A stretch of DNA of 5,676 nt from Actinomycetota bacterium. GTDB taxonomy: Bacteria > Actinomycetota > CADDZG01 > WHSQ01. The position numbers and the translations under genes were made by a program. The notes under the pieces are model-generated. The model saw nothing but the letters and a program-made list of their open reading frames with translations, did no database searches and had not been told where the DNA came from. This document shows, in pieces, positions 1 to 5,676 of this stretch (its first letter is position 1; each line of letters opens with the position of its first letter). The stretch covers positions 5,420 to 11,095 of the forward strand of contig JAHWJK010000006.1 in the NCBI GenBank assembly GCA_019348445.1, written 5' to 3'.

Positions 1-230
1 TCCTGCGAGATCCCGCTCATCACGCCACGCTGTAGCGCAGCGCGTTCGGCGGCGGTGAGTCGCTCGCTGCTGTTGCCGCGCAAGGCCTCGAGGCCGCGGC
101 GTTCCGTCGCGCACTCGTGGCACGAAGCTAGGTGAACTTCGATCGCGCCCGCGACATCCTGCGGCACCTCGCCGTCGAGGAATGCCGGCAGCAGCTCCGA
201 GCAACGGTCGTGATCCATCGCGTCTGTCAT
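1..230 (-). CDS. Zinc-finger anti-sigma factor (ZAS/zf-HC2), N-terminal part (3' end outside window)
   Basis: The first 76 codons of a gene that runs off the left edge without a stop. It begins MTDAMDHDRCSELLPAFLDG. The segment HLASCHECA supplies the His33-x3-Cys37-x2-Cys40 signature of zinc-binding anti-sigma domains, with Cys10 or His7 as a candidate fourth ligand. LPAFLDGEVPQDV matches the usual spacing of an L-x-x-x-LDGE-type helix before that signature. Such proteins bind and hold an ECF sigma factor until a redox or envelope signal releases it. The ATG at 230 overlaps the sigma stop (ATGA), and AAGGGG lies 5 bases upstream. Position and type match RsmA (Rv3912), the partner of SigM. Whether it has a membrane helix or a longer sensor domain cannot be seen. 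From the conserved actinobacterial order, trxB and trxA would be expected next; this is a prediction. Confidence 0.88.
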   Translation of the reverse strand, partial: MTDAMDHDRCSELLPAFLDGEVPQDVAGAIEVHLASCHECATERRGLEALRGNSSERLTAAERAALQRGVMSGISQ

Positions 231-802
231 CTCTGCCCCTTGGACGGCCCCGGATGCGTCTGGGGTTCCAGGAGGTCCGCGAGTCGTCGTCGGCCGCGGC
301 TGATCCTCGACTTCACGGTTCCCACCGGGACCCCTGTAGCGGTCGCGATCTCCTCGTATGAGATCCCCCCGAGGTCATGCATGATCACCGGCTCACGGTA
401 TTCGTCCGGAAGCTTTGCAAGCGCTTCCTGAACGTGCAGCCGCGTCGTCACTCCCTCGTCGACCGAACGCTGCTGCGGGTCGCGATCCGCGATCTCGTTC
501 ACGTCGTCTTGGGCGCTCCACCTGTTCTTCTTCCGCGCGAGGTCTTTGCACGCGTTGATCGCGATCCGATAGAGCCACGTCCCGACCGCCGATTCGCCCC
601 GGAACGATTTCGCCTTCCTGAATGCAGCGATGAATGCTTCCTGAGTGGCGTCGAGCGCGTCGGAGCGTTCGCCGAGCATCCGAAGCGCCATCGCGAACAC
701 GCGATCTTCGTGCCGGCGCATCAACGCACCGAACGAGGCACCGCTGCCCGCTGCGGCCTTGCTCAATAGCTCCGCATCGGACAGGTCTTCGTCACGAGCC
801 AA
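227..802 (-). CDS. sigM: SigM-like ECF RNA polymerase sigma factor
   Basis: A 191-aa extracytoplasmic-function sigma factor that directs RNA polymerase to a stress or envelope regulon. Region 2 covers about residues 21-92, with DATQEAFIAAFRKAKSFRGE (51-70) and the promoter-melting segment TWLYRIAINACKDLARKK (75-92). A linker follows, then region 4 (about 122-178) with LPDEYREPVIMHDLGGISYE and a helix-turn-helix ending VPVGTVKSRISRGRRRL. Length and domains are normal for an ECF factor. The start is TTG at 802-800: GAGGTGA lies 6 bases upstream and no other plausible start occurs before Met28, deep in region 2. The first 11 bases overlap the end of the kinase gene. The stop overlaps the next ATG (ATGA), consistent with balanced synthesis of sigma and anti-sigma factor. 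The symbol rests on synteny with Rv3911 after murJ and before a zinc-finger anti-sigma gene; ECF membership is secure, exact orthology less so. Confidence 0.94.
   Translation of the reverse strand: MARDEDLSDAELLSKAAAGSGASFGALMRRHEDRVFAMALRMLGERSDALDATQEAFIAAFRKAKSFRGESAVGTWLYRIAINACKDLARKKNRWSAQDDVNEIADRDPQQRSVDEGVTTRLHVQEALAKLPDEYREPVIMHDLGGISYEEIATATGVPVGTVKSRISRGRRRLADLLEPQTHPGPSKGQR
236..241 (-). promoter_or_regulatory. Ribosome binding site of the anti-sigma gene (AAGGGG)
   Basis: AAGGGG on the minus strand, 5 bases before ATG at 230. It also encodes part of the last residues of the sigma factor, which links translation of the two genes. Confidence 0.5.
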
Positions 803-2252
803 CGAATCTCACCTCGGCGATCTCTGCGGTTCCCGCGCCGCCCGGCAGCTGAGTGATCCAGATCAGCCAGTAGCGTCCCGACCGACCGACCTCAAACGTC
901 TCGTTGGCTTCGATCGAGTCGGCATCGTCGATGAGATCCAAGGAGGTGTGGTCGCCGGCGGGAGGCTCGTCCGACGCGCGGATCTCGATGGACATCTCGG
1001 CGCTGCCCACGACCTCGACGGCGTCGACGTCGATGGTCTCGCCGAGGTCGAACAAGAGACCGACGCCGGTCTTGCCAACCCCCTCGAAACCGTCGTCGTA
1101 GTTCTCGGTCGTCCACGCCGACGCCGGGTTCCCGTCCCACGCCAGCGGAACTTCCCCTGCGTGTTCGCTGTCGTCGCCTCCGGGATCGAAATCGGTGACG
1201 CTGGAGATCGGGAGCGTCGTCCCGACCGCGCCGTCACCGCGATCAGCGGGGACATCGTTCCCGTCTTCCTCGGCCGAAAGTAGCCACGTGGCCGCGATCG
1301 CGACGAGGACGACGACGGCGATCAGTACCACGACGCGCGCGACCCACGACGCATCACCGTGATGTTGCTGGTGACGCGGAGCCGCCCGCGCGGCGGTGGG
1401 CCTCATCACCGAGGTGGTGGATCCCGCGCGTTTCGCCAGCTCCGCTTTGAGCTCTGCCGCGCTCGCAGGTCGCTCGACCGGATCTTTGTGAAGGGTGCGG
1501 AGGATCACGCCTTCCAACTCTCGAGGTATTCCCGCGCGGATGCTGCGCAGCGGCGCCGGCTCCTCCTTCAGGTGCTTCAGCGCCGTCGCTACCGGCGTGT
1601 CCGCGGAGAAAGGGGCGCGTCCGGCCGCGAGTTCGTACAGGACGACGCCCAACGAGTAGATGTCGGACCGTGCGTCGGGTTCTTCGCCACGCGCTTGTTC
1701 CGGCGAGATATACGTGACGGTGCCGAGTAGCGAGCCGCTCGTCGTGACGTCCTTGCCGGTGAAAGCAGCCTTCGCGATCCCGAAGTCGCTCACCTTCACG
1801 GTGCCGTCGTCAGCCAGGAGGACGTTTGCCGGCTTTATGTCCCTGTGGATGACGCCGTTTCCGTGGGCGTACGCGAGCGCATCACAGATGGCGCTGCCGA
1901 TCGCGTAGATGCGGTCCGGTTCAAGCGGGCCTTCCTTGACGGCGACTTCTTCCAACGTCCCGCCCCCGCAGAACTCCATGACTATGAAATGGCGCTCGTC
2001 GCCGGCAGTTCCCTCGGTGCCGGTGTCGTAGATCGAAACGATGTTCGGGTGTGTGAGTCGCGCCGCGGCCAGAGCCTCACGGCGGAAGCGCTCGAGGAAC
2101 GTCGCGTCTCGGGCGAGTTCCGGGTGGAGGATCTTCACGGCGACCGTCCGGGCCAGGACCTCGTCGCGAGCGCGATAAACCGAACCCATCCCTCCTGCAG
2201 CTACGAGTTCTTCGAGCGCGTAGCGCTCCGCCAGCACGCCGAGGTCAGCCAT
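792..2252 (-). CDS. Transmembrane Ser/Thr protein kinase with extracytoplasmic discoidin-like domain
   Basis: A 486-aa PknB-type (Hanks) kinase. The kinase domain spans about residues 10-275: glycine-rich loop AAGGMGSVY (18-26, with Ala18 where the first Gly is usual), VAVK with Lys40, helix-C Glu59, HRD at 136-138, Lys140, Asn143, DFG at 156-158, an activation loop with several Thr/Ser (165-180), SPE at 183-185 and Asp197. Every key catalytic residue is present, so it should be active. A short juxtamembrane region leads to one membrane helix (about 303-325). An acidic linker and a beta-sandwich (about 350-486) follow, with AWDGNPASAWTTENYDD resembling F5/8 type C/discoidin domains. The same domain order, without intact catalysis, forms the C-terminal half of mycobacterial MviN. 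ATG at 2252 has no clear ribosome binding site, and translation probably re-initiates from the stop 6 bases upstream. Likely substrates are envelope-synthesis or FHA proteins, or the sigma/anti-sigma pair downstream; all are inferred. Confidence 0.95.
   Translation of the reverse strand: MADLGVLAERYALEELVAAGGMGSVYRARDEVLARTVAVKILHPELARDATFLERFRREALAAARLTHPNIVSIYDTGTEGTAGDERHFIVMEFCGGGTLEEVAVKEGPLEPDRIYAIGSAICDALAYAHGNGVIHRDIKPANVLLADDGTVKVSDFGIAKAAFTGKDVTTSGSLLGTVTYISPEQARGEEPDARSDIYSLGVVLYELAAGRAPFSADTPVATALKHLKEEPAPLRSIRAGIPRELEGVILRTLHKDPVERPASAAELKAELAKRAGSTTSVMRPTAARAAPRHQQHHGDASWVARVVVLIAVVVLVAIAATWLLSAEEDGNDVPADRGDGAVGTTLPISSVTDFDPGGDDSEHAGEVPLAWDGNPASAWTTENYDDGFEGVGKTGVGLLFDLGETIDVDAVEVVGSAEMSIEIRASDEPPAGDHTSLDLIDDADSIEANETFEVGRSGRYWLIWITQLPGGAGTAEIAEVRFVGS
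809..815 (-). promoter_or_regulatory. Ribosome binding site that decides the sigM TTG start (GAGGTGA)
   Basis: GAGGTGA on the minus strand, 6 bases before TTG at 802-800 and inside the kinase coding region. No in-frame ATG or GTG lies close by, so this site is the main argument for a TTG start. Confidence 0.65.
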
Positions 2253-2258
2253 CAGCGT

Positions 2259-2711
2259 TTAGTTGGTGCCGGCTTGACCGGTTTCGGTCGCGAGTGTGTG
2301 TTTCTCGAGAGGGGCGATCAGATGCGTGACGAGCGTGTTCGCTCGTCTCCTGAGCCGGACGTGGACGATCCCCTGGTCGTCGATCTCGGTTCCCCGTCGA
2401 AGGACGCGCGCATCCGACACACCATTGGCGTCGTCCTCGATATACGTGACCGCGAGATCGTAGATCTGCGAGTCCGGGAAGATCCGTCCGCCGACGTTCT
2501 GCTCGCTGATCGTGATCGAGACCGATGCCGCGGCCTCCTCTGCGGACGACGCAAGGGTCACCTTGTTCACGACGATCGAGCCGACCTCGAAGAGGATCAC
2601 TCCCACGACCGCCAAGAAGAGGATGACGCGGAACAGCCAGCTCAGAACCACTCCGGATTGATCGTCTGCCCACTTCATCTCATTGATTATCGGCGTGCGC
2701 GGCCCCGGCAT
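2259..2711 (-). CDS. Unrecognised 150-aa single-pass membrane protein (weakly TadE-like)
   Basis: I do not recognise this gene with confidence. The protein has a short cytoplasmic N-terminus (1-20), one membrane helix (about 21-46) with an acidic residue, Glu42, near its outer end, an amphipathic stretch (VNKVTLASSAEEAAASV, 49-65) and then a small mixed alpha/beta extracytoplasmic region to residue 150. A helix ending in an F-E-x-G-type motif followed by an Ala-rich amphipathic helix recalls TadE/TadG-like pseudopilins, but no other pilus genes are in view. Its ATG overlaps the murJ stop by one base (TGATG), and GAAGGGG stands 9 bases upstream, so it is probably translated from the same message as murJ. 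Met12 is a less likely alternative start. The stop is 6 bases before the kinase ATG. It lies where mycobacterial MviN has the linker between its flippase and kinase-like parts, so a role linking or modulating those two proteins is possible but unproven. Confidence 0.8.
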   Translation of the reverse strand: MPGPRTPIINEMKWADDQSGVVLSWLFRVILFLAVVGVILFEVGSIVVNKVTLASSAEEAAASVSITISEQNVGGRIFPDSQIYDLAVTYIEDDANGVSDARVLRRGTEIDDQGIVHVRLRRRANTLVTHLIAPLEKHTLATETGQAGTN

Positions 2712-4294
2712 CAACGACTGCCCCTTCGAACCAGGCGGCGCACCTGCGTCATCTCCTCGACGCGTAGCAAGTGGGCGAGTCCGAGATAGGCCGCAACACC
2801 GACGACGACCGGGATGACCAGGACGAGAGCTTGTTGCGCAAAGCCGATCGGCCGGATGACGTTTTCGATTCCCACGGATGTTCCCCACACGATGATCCCC
2901 ATGAGTAGACCGGCGGCAGAGATGCGCACGCAGCTGTTCACGACGCGTCTCCGATCGAGCCCGCCCGTCCGCCGGGCGAGGACGAAACCTTGGACCGCCG
3001 TCCCGAACAGGTATGACGCCGCATGCCCCAGCGCCAACCCCTCGACGCCGATGAGGGCGAACATCGGGACGTTGATCGCGATGTTCACTCCGGTCGTCGC
3101 GCAATTGATCAGGAACGGCGTGCGAGTGTCTTGCAGCGCGTAGAACGCGCGCAAGAAGAGCTGGAAGATAGAGAACGGGACGAGTCCGATGACGAACACA
3201 CGTAGGACGCTCGCGACGAGCTCCGTCGAGCGCGGCGTCATGACCCCACGTTCGAGGATCCTGACTACAGCTTCGCCGAGGACGAAGTAGCCCACCGCTG
3301 CCGGCAGGATGAGGAAGAAGGTCGCGCGGATGCCGGTTGACAGTCGCTCGCGGAACGCGTCCCACCGCTCGTTCACCGCGTGCTCGCTGAGTCCGGGTAG
3401 AAGAGCAGTGAATATCGATACCGCGAACAGTCCCTGAGGAAGCAAGAAGAACGTGAAGGCGTACGCGTACGCGGAATAGCCGCCCTGTTCGCCGTTCGCG
3501 AGCCACTGCACCGTCAGGTAGCCGATCTGGTTCGTGATCACGTAACCGATCACGAACACCGACAGCCGCACGAGCTTGCCGACGGAAGGGTGTTGCATCG
3601 AGAACGTCAACCGGTACTTGCCGAGGCCGCGCAGGAACGGCAGTTGCGTGACGGCCATCAGGATGACGCCGCCGGTGGTGCCGAGTCCGATCACCCACAG
3701 CTGCGTCGACGTGACCGATTGCAGTGTCACCTTTTCGTACGCCTGATGGAACGCGATGAAGACGGCGATCACGGCGACGTTGTTCAGGACCGGGGTGTAC
3801 ATCGGCGCACCGAACCGCTTGTGAGCGTTCAGGAGTCCCGCCGTCAGCGCGGCGATGCCGTAGAACACGATCTGCGGCAGGAAGAGGCGCAACAAGAACG
3901 TCAAGACCTCCTGCTGCGTCTCGACGCATCCACTGCACCGCACCGCGTAGAACCGGGCGATCAATGGTGCCGCCAGCACCGCGATCGTCGTGATGCCGAC
4001 GAGGATGACGACGCAAACGTTGACGATCGCCGACGCGACCTCCCACGCGCGCTCCCGGCCCTCTTTCTCGATCAGCTCGACGAAGATCGGGACGAAGACG
4101 GACGTGAGAACGCCTCCGAGGATCAGCTCGTAGAGGATGTTCGGAGCCGTATTGGCGAGGTTGAATGTGTCGGGCAACTTCGACTCGGCGACACCGAGCG
4201 CGGCCGCTATCGCTACGACGCGCAGCAGGCCTGTAGCTCGAGACAGAACCGTCCCGAACGACATCACAGCCGTCGCTCGGGCGAGAGACCTCAC
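2711..4294 (-). CDS. murJ: MurJ/MviN lipid II flippase
   Basis: A 527-aa integral membrane protein of the MOP superfamily, which moves lipid II across the cytoplasmic membrane for peptidoglycan synthesis. About 14 hydrophobic segments can be counted: near residues 8-34, 45-72, 90-116, 130-155 and ten more up to about 510, as expected for MurJ. Family motifs are TVLSRATGLLR near the N-terminus, APNILYELILGGVLTSVFVP (an actinobacterial form) and FYALQDTRTP. Arg19 and Arg25 align with Arg18 and Arg24 of E. coli MurJ, and Asp42 with Asp39. The protein ends soon after the last membrane helix, with a short basic tail (RRLVRRGSR). It therefore lacks the kinase-like and extracytoplasmic domains fused to mycobacterial MviN (Rv3910). 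GTG at 4294 is chosen because GGAG lies 8 bases upstream and it overlaps the preceding stop as GTGA. Met11 is a possible later start. A CSGC pair at 120-123 falls in a predicted external loop. Confidence 0.96.
   Translation of the reverse strand: MRSLARATAVMSFGTVLSRATGLLRVVAIAAALGVAESKLPDTFNLANTAPNILYELILGGVLTSVFVPIFVELIEKEGRERAWEVASAIVNVCVVILVGITTIAVLAAPLIARFYAVRCSGCVETQQEVLTFLLRLFLPQIVFYGIAALTAGLLNAHKRFGAPMYTPVLNNVAVIAVFIAFHQAYEKVTLQSVTSTQLWVIGLGTTGGVILMAVTQLPFLRGLGKYRLTFSMQHPSVGKLVRLSVFVIGYVITNQIGYLTVQWLANGEQGGYSAYAYAFTFFLLPQGLFAVSIFTALLPGLSEHAVNERWDAFRERLSTGIRATFFLILPAAVGYFVLGEAVVRILERGVMTPRSTELVASVLRVFVIGLVPFSIFQLFLRAFYALQDTRTPFLINCATTGVNIAINVPMFALIGVEGLALGHAASYLFGTAVQGFVLARRTGGLDRRRVVNSCVRISAAGLLMGIIVWGTSVGIENVIRPIGFAQQALVLVIPVVVGVAAYLGLAHLLRVEEMTQVRRLVRRGSR
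2721..2727 (-). promoter_or_regulatory. Ribosome binding site of the 150-aa membrane protein (GAAGGGG)
   Basis: GAAGGGG on the minus strand, 9 bases before ATG at 2711, within the last codons of murJ. It favours this ATG over the internal Met12. Confidence 0.55.
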
Positions 4295-5676
4295 GGCGTT
4301 GTCTCCGCTTCGGGTCCCCTACGGTTGCGGATCGCTCTGGTTATGTAAAAGAGCACCAGGAACGCGAGCGCTCCAAACGTGAGGCCCAGAGCGATCTCGT
4401 TGAATTCCGTCGAGCGCACCTGCACCTCTTTCCCGTCGATGCGCCGTCCGTTGGGCGTCTCGACCGTCACGAACACGGTGAAGATGCCGCTCGACGGCGC
4501 GGCGACATCTACGCTGAGTTGGTGTAGCCCTTGCGCTTGGACGGTTCTCGCGAACGTTTCGTCGAGCCGCAGATCGCTCGATCTGATGCGAACGGTGACA
4601 CTGACGTCGTAGTTCGCATCGTTGAAGACCTCGACCGGTATCTCCGCGCGGCGCGAGGTGAGCGTGATCTCGTCGCTTCCGCCGACGGTGATCTTGTCGA
4701 GCTCTCGTTGTCCTGCGTCTGCCGCCTCGGCGGCATACCGCTCGCCTTGCAGGAGCAGCACCGGATCCGTCCACCACAGCCGGCTCTCGCCGACCAGAGT
4801 GGTCCGCGTCAGACGTTGCAAGAGCGACTGTGGTGGTTGAACGGTGCGGAATGCCTCGATGATCTCGTGAGCTTCGACGATCTGCTCGAAGTAATCGTCC
4901 GGCGGCTCGTTTACCAGTCGCGGGACCACGAATCTGATGCGGCGCTCGCTCGGCTCTACCTGCTCCGCGAGTCTCGCCAGTCCTTGCCGCGGCGTGAACG
5001 TCCGCAACCACGGCGCGTCGCGGAGACCGCTGAACAGAAGCTTCGTGAGGCGTGGTCGCGGCTGCCACAGGGGCGGCAGCCCGATCGCAACGATGCGGTC
5101 GGTCCGGCTGGGAACTTCCTCGCGGATCATCGCCGTCTCCGCGAACAATCGCTGTAGCGCGCTTCGTCCGCCGTCGGGACCGGCAAGCTCCTCGATGCGG
5201 TCCTGGATCCCGCTGTCGAGCACGTAGCCGGTTGATCTTCCGGAAGATGTACTTACCGTGATGGCGCACGTGAAGCTCAACGGCGCCTCGGGGCATCCGC
5301 CGCCGGTGGGATCGTCGAGACCTTCGAGCGACTCCTCGGCGAACAGCGCGAACCGCGCCGCGTCGAGCTGCTGGAGTTGTTCGAGCGATACGTGGTTCAG
5401 ACGTCCGTCCGGTGTGTAGATCCATCTTCGTGTCGGCGCTTTCCCGACGGTTTGAGCCAATACGACTTCGGCTTCGCGTAGATGTTGTTTCAGGTGTTCG
5501 GCGGCGATCGGAGACGTCTGGTGGAGCACCGGACGGAACAACGTCGGGAGGTCGGGGAACGAATAGGGGCTGAGGATGGATTGCACCGACCGACGTCCCG
5601 CGACGCGTTGCAGGGACGACAGGACGTTTCGTGCCTCGGCCGATGTCGTCTCGCCGTCGTCATCGTCGCGGCGAAA
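4291..5676 (-). CDS. DUF6049-family exported membrane-anchored protein, C-terminal part (5' end outside window)
   Basis: This frame stays open to the right edge, giving 461 visible codons; the true start lies outside. A GTG at 5586-5584 could be taken for a start. The 30 codons before it, with a segment reading SAEARNVLSSLQRVAG, continue the family pattern in which a helix precedes a segment like SPYSFPDLPTL, so that GTG is internal. The visible part has a large extracytoplasmic region with Cys at visible residues 128 and 137 (possible disulfide) and a motif GRLNHVSLEQLQQLDAARFA. A beta-rich stretch follows (about 330-425), then one membrane helix (about 428-449) and a short basic cytoplasmic tail, RNRRG. 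This layout and the position directly before murJ match Rv3909-type proteins. Their biochemical role is not established; a cell-envelope role is inferred from location. The TGA overlaps the murJ GTG (GTGA). Family assignment is from remembered pattern and synteny, not a search. Confidence 0.85.
   Translation of the reverse strand, partial: FRRDDDDGETTSAEARNVLSSLQRVAGRRSVQSILSPYSFPDLPTLFRPVLHQTSPIAAEHLKQHLREAEVVLAQTVGKAPTRRWIYTPDGRLNHVSLEQLQQLDAARFALFAEESLEGLDDPTGGGCPEAPLSFTCAITVSTSSGRSTGYVLDSGIQDRIEELAGPDGGRSALQRLFAETAMIREEVPSRTDRIVAIGLPPLWQPRPRLTKLLFSGLRDAPWLRTFTPRQGLARLAEQVEPSERRIRFVVPRLVNEPPDDYFEQIVEAHEIIEAFRTVQPPQSLLQRLTRTTLVGESRLWWTDPVLLLQGERYAAEAADAGQRELDKITVGGSDEITLTSRRAEIPVEVFNDANYDVSVTVRIRSSDLRLDETFARTVQAQGLHQLSVDVAAPSSGIFTVFVTVETPNGRRIDGKEVQVRSTEFNEIALGLTFGALAFLVLFYITRAIRNRRGPEAETTP
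4303..4306 (-). promoter_or_regulatory. Ribosome binding site of murJ (GGAG)
   Basis: GGAG read on the minus strand, 8 bases before GTG at 4294, inside the end of the upstream coding region. It supports the GTG start over Met11 and fits translational coupling at the GTGA overlap. Confidence 0.6.

Noticed and set aside
132..431. A 99-codon plus-strand open frame near the left edge.
   Set aside because: It spans the antisense of the sigma/anti-sigma junction, and the minus-strand reading there has clear zinc-finger and sigma motifs.
1845..2789. A 314-codon plus-strand open frame.
   Set aside because: It lies antisense to the kinase and the 150-aa protein, has an Arg/Asp-rich composition with no domain, and is explained by GC-rich codon usage on the other strand.
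2259..4046. A 595-codon open frame on the minus strand, overlapping most of murJ.
   Set aside because: Only its last 150 codons (from ATG at 2711) look like a real protein. The part before that is the shadow of murJ in another frame, Arg/Pro/Asp-rich and without membrane segments, kept open by high GC.
3590..4348. A 252-codon plus-strand open frame.
   Set aside because: It is antisense to murJ, very rich in Arg, Asp, Glu and Gln, and shows no recognisable motif. It is the complement of hydrophobic membrane codons.
4531..5157. A 208-codon plus-strand open frame.
   Set aside because: It is antisense to the DUF6049-family gene and has no domain or convincing start site.
5584..5586. GTG as the start of the DUF6049-family gene.
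   Set aside because: The frame remains open upstream to the edge, and the upstream residues continue the expected family pattern. A protein starting here would also lack a signal peptide that the family needs.
1..5676. Search for a promoter, terminator, CRISPR array, tRNA or rRNA, insertion sequence or long repeat.
   Set aside because: The genes overlap or are at most 6 bases apart, leaving no room. I saw no repeat array, terminal inverted repeats or hairpin with a T-run. Internal promoters inside coding regions cannot be judged by eye.

Overview
The window is high-GC DNA, by eye about 60% or more. Its gene order matches the murJ-sigM cluster of Actinomycetota, which in Mycobacterium tuberculosis is Rv3909 to Rv3912. 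No single sequence feature fixes the class. The unfused murJ and kinase genes, and the modest similarity to mycobacterial and streptomycete proteins as I remember them, suggest a less-studied or deeper-branching actinobacterial lineage, possibly known only from metagenomes.

All supported genes lie on the minus strand and read from the right edge to the left edge as one compact operon. In order they are: (1) the C-terminal two thirds or so of a DUF6049/Rv3909-type exported, membrane-anchored protein, cut by the right edge; (2) murJ (mviN), the lipid II flippase, 527 aa; (3) an unrecognised 150-aa protein with one N-terminal membrane helix and a small extracytoplasmic part, faintly TadE-like; (4) a 486-aa Ser/Thr protein kinase with one membrane helix and an extracytoplasmic discoidin-like beta-sandwich; (5) a 191-aa SigM-like ECF sigma factor; (6) the first 76 residues of a zinc-finger (ZAS/zf-HC2) anti-sigma factor, cut by the left edge. 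Four of the five junctions overlap: GTGA, TGATG, an 11-base overlap into a TTG start, and ATGA. The fifth leaves a 6-base gap. There is no intergenic space, and I see no promoter, terminator, RNA gene, repeat, CRISPR array or mobile element.

The operon joins cell-wall precursor export (MurJ) to two signalling outputs: a kinase that may sense the cell surface, and a sigma/anti-sigma pair. In mycobacteria MurJ is fused to a kinase-like domain that is a pseudokinase and to a similar extracytoplasmic domain. Here the same modules occur as a separate protein, and its kinase domain keeps the catalytic Lys, HRD and DFG residues. That is the most interesting point in the window. The rest is ordinary conserved actinobacterial chromosome, and I do not see a wholly new system.
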